Part shown: positions 1 to 9,661 of the stretch, piece by piece
Layout: each line of letters begins with the position of its first letter
Numbering within the stretch: the stretch's first letter is position 1
NCBI RefSeq assembly: GCF_012641435.1
Contig: NZ_JABAIJ010000007.1
Coordinates: 62,001-126,000 of the forward strand
From: Rhizobium sp. P38BS-XIX
Lineage (GTDB): Bacteria; Pseudomonadota; Alphaproteobacteria; Rhizobiales; Rhizobiaceae
Length of the DNA stretch: 64,000 nt
Direction: 5' to 3'
Notes under the pieces: model-generated
The model's database searches: none
The model's input: the letters and a program-made list of their open reading frames with translations, nothing else
Told to the model about the DNA's origin: nothing
Program-made: the position numbers and the translations under genes

Positions 1-945
1 ACCGACGGCAAGCTCTATGCAGCGCCGTTCTACGGCGAAAGCTCGATGGTCATGTATCGCAAGGACCTGTTCGAGAAGGCCGGCCTCAAGATGCCGGACG
101 CCCCGACCTGGGACTTCATCGCCGATGCAGCCCGCAAGATCACCGACAAGGACCATGAAGTCTACGGCATCTGCCTTCGCGGCAAGGCCGGCTGGGGCGA
201 AAACATGGCCTTCCTGACGGCGATGTCGAACTCGTTCGGCGCCCGTTGGTTCGATGAAAAGTGGAATGCGCAGTTCGACCAGCCGGAATGGAAGGACACG
301 CTGAGCTTCTACGTCAAGCTGATGAAGGACGCCGGCCCTCCGGGCGCTTCGTCCAACGGCTTCAACGAAAACCTCTCGCTGTTCCAGACCGGCAAGTGCG
401 GCATGTGGATCGACGCGACGGTTGCTGCTTCCTTCGTATCCGATCCGAAGCAGTCGAAGGTTGCCGACAAGGTCGGCTTCGCACTGGCTCCGGATAAGGG
501 CCTTGGCAAGCGCGGCAACTGGCTGTGGGCATGGAACCTCGCCATCCCGGCTTCTTCGAAGAAGACCGAAGCTGCCGAGAAGTTCATCGCCTGGGCAACC
601 AGCAAGGAATACACCAACCTTGTCGCTCAGAAGGAAGGCTGGCTGAATGCACCTCCCGGCACCCGTACCTCGCTCTATGCGAATGCGGACTACCAGAAGG
701 CAGCGCCTTTCGCGAAGATGACCCTCGACTCGATCAACTCGGCTGATCCGACCCATCCGACCGTCAAGCCGGTTCCGTATGTCGGCGTCCAGTTCGTCGC
801 TATCCCTGAATTCCAGGGTATCGGCACCGCTGTCGGTCAGCAGTTCTCCGCAGCTCTTGCCGGTCAGATCTCCGTGGATCAGGCTCTCAAGGCTTCGCAG
901 CAGCTGACCACCCGCGAAATGAAGAAGGCCGGCTACCCGAAGTAA
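1..945 (+). CDS. smoE: Sorbitol/mannitol ABC transporter substrate-binding protein (5' end missing)
   Basis: The reading frame is open from the first base of the window, so the N-terminus and signal peptide lie upstream. About 314 residues remain. They look like the C-terminal two thirds of a family 1 sugar-binding protein, with an early ApfYGES segment, a GMWIDATV stretch typical of the ligand cleft, and a C-terminal helix ending in a QQLTTREMKKAGYPK-type tail. The next three genes are two MalF/MalG-type permeases and a MalK-type ATPase, followed by mannitol dehydrogenase. This matches the smoEFGK-mtlK polyol operon of Rhizobium and Rhodobacter, so periplasmic binding of sorbitol/mannitol is inferred from context. 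A strong stem-loop follows the stop codon. Confidence 0.85.
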   Translation, partial: TDGKLYAAPFYGESSMVMYRKDLFEKAGLKMPDAPTWDFIADAARKITDKDHEVYGICLRGKAGWGENMAFLTAMSNSFGARWFDEKWNAQFDQPEWKDTLSFYVKLMKDAGPPGASSNGFNENLSLFQTGKCGMWIDATVAASFVSDPKQSKVADKVGFALAPDKGLGKRGNWLWAWNLAIPASSKKTEAAEKFIAWATSKEYTNLVAQKEGWLNAPPGTRTSLYANADYQKAAPFAKMTLDSINSADPTHPTVKPVPYVGVQFVAIPEFQGIGTAVGQQFSAALAGQISVDQALKASQQLTTREMKKAGYPK

Positions 946-960
946 GGCCTTTGAAACTGA

Positions 961-993
961 GGAAAGCAGCGACCCTCTCGAGCGCTGCTTTCC
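961..993 (+). other. Intercistronic stem-loop after smoE
   Basis: An 11-bp perfect inverted repeat (arms 961-971 and 983-993, arm sequence GGAAAGCAGCG) begins 15 bases after the smoE stop. No T-run follows, so it is not a classic terminator. In ABC operons such structures often protect the 3' end of the binding-protein mRNA and give it excess over the permeases. That role is inferred here. Confidence 0.6.
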
Positions 994-1090
994 ACTAGGC
1001 CGCCGAGCGCCCGAATTGCCCTTGGCGGCCCTTTTGTTTCAGCCGGTCCGCGGCCACCCCTTCCGCTTAAAAGATAGGTTGGTACTTGCC

Positions 1091-1963
1091 ATGGCAACGT
1101 TGCACACCCGTTCCGCCGCGCGCATCATGATGGCGCCTTCGGTTCTCCTGCTTTTCGCGTGGATGATCGTCCCGCTCGTGATGACGATCTATTTCTCGAC
1201 GCTGAATTACAATCTGCTATCCCCCGGCGCCAACGACTTCATCGGCTGGCTGAACTACGAATATTTCATCAGCGATCCCGCTTTCCTGAGCTCACTGATC
1301 GTGACGCTGCTGCTCGTCGGCGGTGCGCTGGTGATCACCGTGGTCGGCGGCATTTTGCTGGCACTCCTTCTTGATCAGCCGATCTTCGGCCAGGGCATCG
1401 TGCGCATGCTGGTGCTTGCGCCCTTCTTCGTGATGCCGACGGTCGCCGCCCTCATCTGGAAGCACATGTTCATGAACCCGGTGAACGGGCTTCTGGCGCA
1501 TCTGTTTCGATTGTTCGGGCTCGATCCGCTGACCTGGCTGGAGACGGTTCCGCTGTTCTCCATCATCATCATCGTTGCATGGCAGTGGCTGCCTTTCGCG
1601 ACGCTCATCCTGCTGACGGCCTTGCAGTCGTTGGACGAAGAGCAGAAGGAAGCCGCCGAGATGGACGGCGCAGGACCGATTTCGAAGTTCATCTACATCA
1701 TCCTGCCGCACTTGGCGCGCGCCATCACCGTTGTGATCCTGATCGAGACGATCTTCCTGCTTTCCGCCTTCGCCGAAATACTCGTGACCACCAATGGCGG
1801 TCCCGGCACGGCGACGACCAATCTCACCTATCTGGTCTATTCGCAGATCGTCCTGTCTCAGGATGTCGGCGGCGCATCGGCGGGCGGTATCATCGCAGTC
1901 ATCCTCGCCAATATCGTCGCGATCTTCCTGATGCGCGCGGTCGGCAAGAATCTGGAGGCTTAA
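1091..1963 (+). CDS. smoF: Sorbitol/mannitol ABC transporter permease (MalF type)
   Basis: An inner-membrane permease of 290 residues from the ATG at 1091. The frame also runs further upstream to 1016, but that leader is unlike the family, while the MATLHTRS start puts the first membrane helix (MMAPSVLLLFAWMIVPLVM) near residue 15. About six helices are visible. The EAA loop that docks on the ATPase reads EAAEMDGAGPISKFIYIILP. The gene sits between smoE and smoG, one base before the smoG start, and would form the translocation pore with SmoG. Confidence 0.88.
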   Translation: MATLHTRSAARIMMAPSVLLLFAWMIVPLVMTIYFSTLNYNLLSPGANDFIGWLNYEYFISDPAFLSSLIVTLLLVGGALVITVVGGILLALLLDQPIFGQGIVRMLVLAPFFVMPTVAALIWKHMFMNPVNGLLAHLFRLFGLDPLTWLETVPLFSIIIIVAWQWLPFATLILLTALQSLDEEQKEAAEMDGAGPISKFIYIILPHLARAITVVILIETIFLLSAFAEILVTTNGGPGTATTNLTYLVYSQIVLSQDVGGASAGGIIAVILANIVAIFLMRAVGKNLEA

Positions 1964-1964
1964 G

Positions 1965-2807
1965 ATGGCACGCCAAGTCAGCACGCAACGCAAGGTGTTC
2001 GTGTCGGTGATCGCCTGGATCATCGCTCTGCTCATCTTCTTCCCGATCCTCTGGACGGTTCTGACGAGCTTCAAGACGGAAGGCGATGCGATCGCCTCGC
2101 CGCCGCAGTTCCTCTTCTTCCACTGGACGCTGGAGAACTATTTCGAGGTGCAGTCGCGCTCGGACTACTTCCTCCATTTCGGCAACTCGGTGATCATCGC
2201 CTTCGGTTCGACGATCCTCGGATTGATCGTCGCCGTTCCGGCCGCCTGGGCCATGGCATTCTCGCCGACCAAGCGGACCAAGGACGTCCTGATGTGGATG
2301 CTGTCGACGAAGATGATGCCGCCGGTCGGCGCCTTCATCCCGATCTATCTGCTGTTCCAGAGCTTCGGCCTTCTGAACAACCAGTTCGCCAGCCGGCTGG
2401 GCATGGTCGTCGTCCTGATGCTCATCAACCTGCCGATCATCGTCTGGATGCTCTATACCTACTTCAAGGAAATTCCCGGTGAGATCCTCGAGGCCGCCCG
2501 TATGGACGGTGCGACGCTCGCCAAGGAAATCATCTACGTTCTGACGCCGATGGCGATCCCCGGCCTTGCCTCGACGATGTTGCTCAACATCATCCTCGCC
2601 TGGAACGAGGCCTTCTGGACGCTCAACCTCTCCGCTGTCGATGCGGCGCCGCTGAGCACCTTCATCGCGTCCTATTCCAGCCCGGAGGGCCTGTTCTATG
2701 CCAAGCTTTCGGCGGCATCGACCATGGCAATCGCTCCGATCCTGATCCTCGGCTGGTTTAGCCAAAAGCAACTCGTTCGCGGCCTCACCTTCGGCGCGGT
2801 TAAGTAA
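1965..2807 (+). CDS. smoG: Sorbitol/mannitol ABC transporter permease (MalG type)
   Basis: The second permease subunit, 280 residues. Its ATG lies one base past the smoF stop, and the GGAGG used to start it sits inside the last smoF codons, so the two genes are probably translationally coupled. The N-terminal helix (FVSVIAWIIALLIFFPILWTV) and the EAARMDGATLAKEIIYVLTP coupling motif are clear, and the end (LVRGLTFGAVK) is the standard MalG C-terminus. It should pair with SmoF in the membrane and with a SmoK dimer on the cytosolic face. Confidence 0.9.
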   Translation: MARQVSTQRKVFVSVIAWIIALLIFFPILWTVLTSFKTEGDAIASPPQFLFFHWTLENYFEVQSRSDYFLHFGNSVIIAFGSTILGLIVAVPAAWAMAFSPTKRTKDVLMWMLSTKMMPPVGAFIPIYLLFQSFGLLNNQFASRLGMVVVLMLINLPIIVWMLYTYFKEIPGEILEAARMDGATLAKEIIYVLTPMAIPGLASTMLLNIILAWNEAFWTLNLSAVDAAPLSTFIASYSSPEGLFYAKLSAASTMAIAPILILGWFSQKQLVRGLTFGAVK

Positions 2808-2818
2808 GGAAGAGAAAC

Positions 2819-3817
<999 letters not shown>

Positions 3818-3966
3818 GCCATAGCCGAGGCCGTGCGCCTGTCGCGCGCGGCAACTGCACAGATCCCGGTCCGCCTCGGTAAAGAGGGCGGGTCGGGAAG
3901 CATACCAGCCCGGAGTGGCCTTCCCAGTCGCCCGGAGTCAGAGACCTTTCCAGAAGGACCAGAGAC

Positions 3967-5448
3967 ATGACGTGCAAATTATCGCTCGCAACCCTTCAGG
4001 AGGCGGCTGCAAAGGCGGCTATTCCTGCTTACGATCCGAAATCCCTTTCGGCGGGCATCGTGCATTTCGGTGTCGGCAATTTCCATCGCGCCCATCAGGC
4101 AATTTATCTCGACGATCTGTTCAATGCCGGTGAGGATCACGACTGGGCCATCATGGGCGCCGGTGTGCTGCCTTCCGATGCCGCGATGCGCGACAAGCTG
4201 GCCGCTCAGGATTTTCTGACGACGGTCGTCGAGCAGGACAACAATCGCACCGCTGCGCGCGTCACCGCGCCGATGGTCGGCATCCTGCCGGTCGGCGACG
4301 CCAAGACGATCATCGCCAAGCTGGCGGATCCCTCCATCCGCATCGTCTCGATGACGATCACCGAGGGCGGATATTTCATCGACGCGTCCGGCAAGTTCAA
4401 CCCGGCCCATCCTGCGATCGCAGCCGACGGTCAGAATGCGGACGAGCCGAAGACCGTGTTCGGCCTCATCGTGGCTGGCCTGAAGGCACGTCGCGCGGCC
4501 GGCCTGCAGCCCTTCACCGTCATGTCCTGCGATAACATTCCGCACAATGGCGGCGTCACCAAAGCTGCCGTCGTCGGTACGGCCCGTCTTTCCGATCCGG
4601 CCTTTGCTGACTGGATCGCCGCGAACGTTGCCTTCCCGAACGGCATGGTCGACCGCATCACGCCGGCAACCGGCGCGCGCGAGATCGACCTGCTGAAGGA
4701 AGCCTTCGATATCGAAGACAACTGGCCGGTCTATTGCGAAGAATTCAAGCAATGGGTGCTGGAAGACAATTTCCCCGCCGGTCGCCCGGCACTGGAAAAG
4801 GTCGGTGTGACCTTCGTGCCCGATGTGACGCCTTACGAGCACATGAAGATCCGCATCCTCAACGGCGGCCATGCGGCGATCGCCTATCCGGCGGCGCTTC
4901 TTGACATCCATTTCGTGCACGAAGCCATGGAAGAGCCGCTGATCCGCGCCTTTCTCGCCAAGCTCGAAAACGACGAGATCATCCCTGTCATCCCGCCGGT
5001 GCCGAACACGGTGCTTGCAGACTACTTCAAGCTGATCGAGCACCGCTTCGCCAATCCGAAGATCGCCGATACCATTCCGCGCCTGGCGCAGGACGGCTCC
5101 AATCGTCAGCCGAAGTTCATCCTGCCGTCCACGGCGGACCGGCTGAGCCGCAACGAGGATATCATCGGCCTGTCGCTGGTCTCGGCGCTCTGGTGCCGCT
5201 ACTTCGCAGGCAAGAGCGACAGCGGCAAGGACATCGTCTTCAACGATGCCAGCGCCGACCGGCTGCACGAAGCCGCTCTCAAGGCGAAGGACGATCCGAA
5301 TGCCTTCCTGGTATTCGAAGACATCTTCGGCGACGTCGCCAAGTCGGATCTCTTCCGCAAGCGCTTCGCGCACGCACTGAAAACGCTGTGGGAAAAGGGT
5401 ACCCGCGTCACCCTCCAGCTATACTTGGACAACAAACTCGCGGAATGA
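3967..5448 (+). CDS. mtlK: Mannitol 2-dehydrogenase (polyol-specific long-chain dehydrogenase)
   Basis: This enzyme oxidises D-mannitol (often also D-arabitol and sorbitol) to the 2-keto sugar with NAD. It has 493 residues, the normal family length. The N-terminal nucleotide-binding segment reads HFGVGNFHRAHQA. The active-site motif K-x4-N-x2-H is intact as K294, N299 and H302 (KIRILNGGH), matching the lysine, asparagine and histidine of the Pseudomonas enzyme. It follows smoK after 149 bases and is closed by a terminator, which suggests the first catabolic step for the imported polyol. The exact substrate among mannitol, arabitol and sorbitol cannot be read from sequence. Confidence 0.92.
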   Translation: MTCKLSLATLQEAAAKAAIPAYDPKSLSAGIVHFGVGNFHRAHQAIYLDDLFNAGEDHDWAIMGAGVLPSDAAMRDKLAAQDFLTTVVEQDNNRTAARVTAPMVGILPVGDAKTIIAKLADPSIRIVSMTITEGGYFIDASGKFNPAHPAIAADGQNADEPKTVFGLIVAGLKARRAAGLQPFTVMSCDNIPHNGGVTKAAVVGTARLSDPAFADWIAANVAFPNGMVDRITPATGAREIDLLKEAFDIEDNWPVYCEEFKQWVLEDNFPAGRPALEKVGVTFVPDVTPYEHMKIRILNGGHAAIAYPAALLDIHFVHEAMEEPLIRAFLAKLENDEIIPVIPPVPNTVLADYFKLIEHRFANPKIADTIPRLAQDGSNRQPKFILPSTADRLSRNEDIIGLSLVSALWCRYFAGKSDSGKDIVFNDASADRLHEAALKAKDDPNAFLVFEDIFGDVAKSDLFRKRFAHALKTLWEKGTRVTLQLYLDNKLAE

Positions 5449-5453
5449 TTTTC

Positions 5454-5488
5454 AAACGGTCGGAGTTCTCCTGCTCCGGCCGTTTTCC
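5454..5488 (+). terminator. Rho-independent terminator after mtlK
   Basis: Two 12-base arms (5454-5465 and 5474-5485) pair with one G-U wobble around an 8-base loop. The T-rich tail is short (TTTTCC). It begins five bases after the mtlK stop and separates the core smo/mtlK genes from the HAD and kinase genes, probably with partial read-through. Confidence 0.7.
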
Positions 5489-5545
5489 ATTGTCATGCCG
5501 GTGTTTCGCAGGCAAGCCAGCAACAGATTTCAGGTTGGATATGAG

Positions 5546-6220
5546 ATGACCGATGCGCAGAAGGGGCTCGTGATCTTCGATTGCGACGGTGTGCTTGTGG
5601 ATAGCGAACCGCTGTCCGTGAGCGTGCTGATCCGGGCCATGCACGACTTCGGCGTGGAAATGAGCGAGGAGGACGTCTATAGCCGCTTCCTCGGCAAGAG
5701 CCTCGCAACGCTCGTCGATACCATGCAGACGGAATTCGATGTCTTCATCGACCAGGCGTTTCTCGACCGTATCCGCAACGATCTCTACGAACGCTTCAAG
5801 CATGAGCTGAAGCCGATCGATGGCATTGCCGCTACGCTGGATGCGCTTCAGCTTCCGCGCTGCGTCGCCTCATCGAGCCAGTTGGAGCGTATCCGGCTTT
5901 CACTCGGCGTGACCGGCATCCTCGATAAGCTGGAGCCGAATATTTTCAGTGCCACCATGGTCAAGCGGGGCAAGCCCGCGCCCGATCTTTTTCTCTATGC
6001 CGCCGAGCAGATGGGCGCCGTACCGGCTGACTGTATCGTTGTCGAGGACAGCCCGGCAGGCATCATGGCCGCGCGTGCGGCCGGCATGACGGTGTTTGCC
6101 TTTACCGGCGGCTCTCATGCCCACTCTCCCAGCTATCGTGCTGAACTGGAGCAGCTTTCGCCCGAAGTCGTGTTTGACGCGATGCCGGAATTGATACAAC
6201 TTGTCCGCAACAAGAGATAA
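5546..6220 (+). CDS. HAD-superfamily phosphatase, beta-phosphoglucomutase-like
   Basis: A 224-residue cytosolic HAD hydrolase. The nucleophile motif is FDCDGVLVDSE with D12 and D14, the serine of motif II lies in CVASSSQ, the motif III lysine in KRGKPAPDLF, and the motif IV acids in VVEDSPAGI. The alpha-helical cap between motifs I and II marks subfamily IA. The ATG at 5546 is preferred over an in-frame ATG at 5495 because the HAD strand begins a few residues later. Its place between mtlK and a sugar kinase suggests dephosphorylation of a sugar or polyol phosphate, perhaps as a detoxification valve. The substrate is unknown. Confidence 0.85.
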   Translation: MTDAQKGLVIFDCDGVLVDSEPLSVSVLIRAMHDFGVEMSEEDVYSRFLGKSLATLVDTMQTEFDVFIDQAFLDRIRNDLYERFKHELKPIDGIAATLDALQLPRCVASSSQLERIRLSLGVTGILDKLEPNIFSATMVKRGKPAPDLFLYAAEQMGAVPADCIVVEDSPAGIMAARAAGMTVFAFTGGSHAHSPSYRAELEQLSPEVVFDAMPELIQLVRNKR

Positions 6221-6240
6221 GCGTTCGGGACCTCTTTTGC

Positions 6241-7824
6241 ATGCGTGATCACGTGGTGGCGGTCGATATCGGCACAGGCAGCGCACGCGCCGGTGTCTTC
6301 ACGGCGGGCGGCTCACTGCTGGCAAAAAGCGAACATTCGATCCAGATGAATCGCCCGCGTGAGAACCACGCCGAGCATGATTCCGAAGATATATGGGCTG
6401 CGGTCTGCACTGCCGTTCGCGCGGCGGTAAAGACATCCGGCGTCGATGTATCTGCTATCGGCGCGATCGGTTTCGATGCCACCTGTTCGCTTGTCGTACG
6501 TGACCGGGAGGGGCGGCAGCTGACCGTTTCGACGGGTGGCGAGCGCCGTTTCGATACCATCGTCTGGCTCGATCACCGCGCCCTTGCCGAGGCGGATTAC
6601 TGTACCGCGACGCAGCACGAGGTTCTCGACTATTCCGGCGACTTCATGTCGCCGGAAATGGAAATGCCGAAGCTGATGTGGCTGAAGGAGAACCTTCCCG
6701 AAAGCTGGGCGCAGGCCGGCTATTTCTTCGATCTTGCCGACTTCATGACCTGGAAGGCGACAGGCTCGCTTGCGCGCTCGCGCTCGACGCTGGTGGCCAA
6801 ATGGAACTATCTGGCGCATCGTCAGCCGGGTTGGCAGGCTGATTTCCTGAACGTGATCGGCCTTGGCGATCTACAGGAACGTGGCGCCTTGCCCGAGGAG
6901 AGCGTGCCCGTCGGCAAGAGCATCGGCACGCTGACGGCTGCGGCCGCCGAAGCGCTGGGGCTCGATCGCGATTGCCATGTCGGCGCCGGCATGATCGATG
7001 CCTATGCCGGCGCGCTTGGCGCCCTTGCCGCCCACGGCGGCGATGCAGGCACCCTCGAACATCAGCTTGCCCTGATTGCCGGAACCTCGAGCTGCGTCGT
7101 CTCCTTTTCGCGCGAACGCAAGCGCAGCACCGGAATGTGGGGGCCTTATTACGAGGCGGTTTTCCCCGATATGTGGCTGGCCGAGGCCGGGCAGTCTGCG
7201 ACCGGTGCGCTGCTGGATCACATCGTCAGCATGCACGCCGCCGGCGGTCCGCCAACGGCCGCGCTGCATGATCGCATCGTCAGGCGTATTTCCGAGCTAC
7301 GCCTTGCGGAGGGCGAGTTTCTCGGCGGTCGTATCCATGTCCTGCCGGATTTCCACGGCAATCGCTCTCCGCTTGCCGACCCGCATGCACTCGGTGTGAT
7401 CAGCGGCATGACGCTCGATGCATCCTTCGATGGACTTTGCCGGCTCTACTGGCGCACCAGCGTCGGGATCGCGCTCGGTATCCGCCATATCCTGGAGCGG
7501 ATGCAGGAATATGGCTATGCGCCGGATACGCTCCATGTCGCAGGCGGCCATGTGAAGAACTCGGTGCTCATGGAGCTTTACTCCGACGTTACCGGCTGCA
7601 AGGTCGTCATCCCGAAGATGAACGAGACGGTGCTTCTGGGCACCGCAATCGCGGCATCGGTTTCGTGCGGTCTCCACGAAAACCTCGGCGCGGCCGGAGC
7701 GGCGATGTATTCCGGCGGTCATGAGCGGCAGCCCGATCGCAGCAAGAAAGCGCTTTACGATCGCGACTACCGGCGCTTTCTGGCGATGTACCGCCATCGG
7801 GCTGAGCTGGACGCCATGGAATAG
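6241..7824 (+). CDS. FGGY-family carbohydrate kinase, D-ribulokinase-like
   Basis: A 527-residue sugar kinase. The N-terminal phosphate-binding loop reads AVDIGTGSARAGVF, the GFDATCSLVV segment follows, and a C-terminal ATP-site block contains AGGHVKNSVLMELYSDV. The overall pattern (WLDHRA, MEMPKLMWLKENLP, AGTSSCVVSFS) resembles the FGGY/YDR109C D-ribulokinase branch rather than xylulokinase or glycerol kinase. It starts 20 bases after the HAD gene and ends 9 bases before the convergent RpiR gene. In this operon it could phosphorylate the ketopentose produced when MtlK oxidises arabitol or ribitol. That link is inferred. Confidence 0.83.
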   Translation: MRDHVVAVDIGTGSARAGVFTAGGSLLAKSEHSIQMNRPRENHAEHDSEDIWAAVCTAVRAAVKTSGVDVSAIGAIGFDATCSLVVRDREGRQLTVSTGGERRFDTIVWLDHRALAEADYCTATQHEVLDYSGDFMSPEMEMPKLMWLKENLPESWAQAGYFFDLADFMTWKATGSLARSRSTLVAKWNYLAHRQPGWQADFLNVIGLGDLQERGALPEESVPVGKSIGTLTAAAAEALGLDRDCHVGAGMIDAYAGALGALAAHGGDAGTLEHQLALIAGTSSCVVSFSRERKRSTGMWGPYYEAVFPDMWLAEAGQSATGALLDHIVSMHAAGGPPTAALHDRIVRRISELRLAEGEFLGGRIHVLPDFHGNRSPLADPHALGVISGMTLDASFDGLCRLYWRTSVGIALGIRHILERMQEYGYAPDTLHVAGGHVKNSVLMELYSDVTGCKVVIPKMNETVLLGTAIAASVSCGLHENLGAAGAAMYSGGHERQPDRSKKALYDRDYRRFLAMYRHRAELDAME

Positions 7825-7833
7825 CGTGCACGC

Positions 7834-8727
7834 CTATCTGAGCGGCGCATGCGCGAATGTCGCCTGCAGCTCCTCGATGCGGCGCATTCTGTTTTCCGCG
7901 GTTTCGCCGGCGGCCTGCGCAACGGCCATGGCAATCAGCTCCAGCAACGACATCATGCTCGCCAGGCAATCACGACCATTGGCGCGCTGAGGCGGCAAGG
8001 AGAGTGTGATGTTGGCGAACTCATGCGCCCACTCCGTAAATTGCCCTGTTGCCAGAAGAACCTTGTGGCCGGCACGACGGGCGGAGCGCGCCAGCAGCCG
8101 AGATGCGACGAAACGTGGCGAGTCGATGATCACAAGCAGGCTTTCCTCCGAGCCGGGGCCTAGCAATTCGACATAGCTGCCATTGGCGCCATCAAGGAAA
8201 AGCACATGGTCGCGGGCCATCGTCAGCCGTTCGTAAAAGTGGCGGCCGAGCGCCGCAAGGCTCGGGTCTGCAGCGATGTAGACATTCCTGGCCGATAGAA
8301 TATTCGCAACCGCGTCACGCCATTGCGGCTGGCTGGCGAGGTTGTAGATGTGCTGCAGCATCTCGACCTGCTCAACGATCTGGGCGGCCAGCGGGCGGCT
8401 TTCGCCGGCATCTTTCTGAAGTTGCTCGAGTACGCTCGGCAACTGCAGCGTAACGGGCGCGACATTCTCCTTCAGGTGGACTTTGATGCCATCGAGACCG
8501 TGATAACCGAGCGATCGCAGGAACCGTCCCACCGTCATAGGGCTCAACTCCAACCTGTCGGCAACGGAGGACGCGGTTTCGAAAGGCAGTTCATTCATAT
8601 GTTCTGAGAAATACTTTGCAATTCGACGCTCGGCTGGCGTACCAACCTTGATATATTCCCTAAGTTTCTGGGTGAGATCTTCCAAATTTTCCCCCTCACT
8701 GACGGTCTTTTTCATGTTCGGTTGCAT
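7834..8727 (-). CDS. MurR/RpiR-family transcriptional regulator with SIS domain
   Basis: About 297 residues. An N-terminal helix-turn-helix (RIAKYFSEHMNELPFETASSVADRLELSPMTVGRF) is followed by a sugar-phosphate-binding SIS domain (about residues 120-260, with NVYIAADPSLAALG and LLVIIDSPR). The start is uncertain: ATG at 8727 or 8715, or TTG at 8742, none with a good ribosome-binding site. It converges on the FGGY kinase and is likely a sensor of a sugar phosphate from the polyol pathway. The AT-rich upstream region holds its promoter. Confidence 0.85.
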   Translation of the reverse strand: MQPNMKKTVSEGENLEDLTQKLREYIKVGTPAERRIAKYFSEHMNELPFETASSVADRLELSPMTVGRFLRSLGYHGLDGIKVHLKENVAPVTLQLPSVLEQLQKDAGESRPLAAQIVEQVEMLQHIYNLASQPQWRDAVANILSARNVYIAADPSLAALGRHFYERLTMARDHVLFLDGANGSYVELLGPGSEESLLVIIDSPRFVASRLLARSARRAGHKVLLATGQFTEWAHEFANITLSLPPQRANGRDCLASMMSLLELIAMAVAQAAGETAENRMRRIEELQATFAHAPLR

Positions 8728-8875
8728 TGGTTGCTGGAACAATCGCGCACACGTATTTCGCAGGGCCGCCGATGTTGTTTTGGTTGTTGTTCTTAATATG
8801 GCCTATAAAATATATTAGCTTAAACTTTATTACAACGATACATTTTTTTAATTGAGCATACTCGCATATCATAAA

Positions 8876-8889
8876 GGATATTGATATCC
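8876..8889. promoter_or_regulatory. Short palindrome in AT-rich divergent promoter region
   Basis: The 14-base GGATATTGATATCC is a 6-bp inverted repeat with a two-base spacer, lying 50 bases before the EI24 gene within an unusually AT-rich stretch (about 8750-8890) that must hold promoters for the two divergent genes. It may be an operator, possibly for the RpiR protein, but nothing else supports that. Confidence 0.25.
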
Positions 8890-8938
8890 CCGCGATCGCT
8901 CCCTAGCTCTTCGACGAACAACAGGAGAGCCTGACCGA

Positions 8939-9661
8939 ATGATTGTCCTTGCCGCGCGTCTTGCCTTCGAGAATCTCTTTGCGCCGGAAGCGCGCAGGGT
9001 GTTCTGGAAAGTCCTCGGCCTGACGGTCGTGGCGCTTGTCGTGCTTTGGTTCATCCTGAGCGGCATTTTCAATGCCTTCGTGCTGCCGTGGGCCGAAAGC
9101 TTCATGTCGGCCACCTCGGATTGGACGGGTTGGCTGACGCTGTTTCTGGCAATTTTCGCCGGCATCGCGCTGGCGTTGGCAATGGCGCTGTTGATCTCGC
9201 CGGTAACCGCCTTGATTGCCGGCTTCTTTCTCGACGATGTCGCCGAGGTAGTGGAAAAACGCGACTATCCGTCCGATCCGCCCGGCAAGGCCATGCCGTT
9301 TGGGGTGGCGATGAAGAGCTCGCTGCGGTTTCTCGGCGTTGTCGTCATCGGTAATATCGTCGCGCTTTTTCTGCTGTTTATTCCCGGCGTCAGCCTGATC
9401 GCCTTCTTTCTGGTGAACGGCTACCTGCTCGGCCGTGAATTCTTCGAATTCGCCGCCATGCGTTTCCGCTCGCCTGATGATGCGCGGCAGTTTCGGGTCA
9501 AGAACGCTTTGACGGTGTTTCTGGCCGGTCTGGTGATCGCGGCCTTTCTGGCCATCCCGTTGCTCAACCTGCTCACGCCGCTCTTTGCCGCCAGCATGAT
9601 GGTGCATCTGCATAAGCTGATTTCGTACAAGGAGGCGAACCTGCGCCTCCGTCAGTTTTAG
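8939..9661 (+). CDS. EI24/CysZ-like integral membrane protein
   Basis: 240 residues with about four to six hydrophobic segments (for example VLGLTVVALVVLWFILSGIF, LTLFLAIFAGIALALAMALLI and FLGVVVIGNIVALFLLFIPGV). The PVTALIAGFFLDDVAEVVE element and the NGYLLGREFFEFAAMR motif are hallmarks of the EI24 family, often named sulfate transporter family protein after CysZ. Sulfate import in this organism is an unproven inference. It ends four bases inside the convergent nth gene. Confidence 0.8.
   Translation: MIVLAARLAFENLFAPEARRVFWKVLGLTVVALVVLWFILSGIFNAFVLPWAESFMSATSDWTGWLTLFLAIFAGIALALAMALLISPVTALIAGFFLDDVAEVVEKRDYPSDPPGKAMPFGVAMKSSLRFLGVVVIGNIVALFLLFIPGVSLIAFFLVNGYLLGREFFEFAAMRFRSPDDARQFRVKNALTVFLAGLVIAAFLAIPLLNLLTPLFAASMMVHLHKLISYKEANLRLRQF

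Noticed and set aside
1094..1103. GCAACGTTGC palindrome at the smoF start, similar to LacI sites
   Set aside because: It is within the first codons of smoF (Ala-Thr-Leu) with no flanking symmetry or regulator nearby, so chance is likely.
3979..5373. A 464-codon minus-strand open frame over mtlK
   Set aside because: Arg/Asp-rich composition typical of antisense frames in GC-rich DNA. mtlK on the plus strand has all its motifs.
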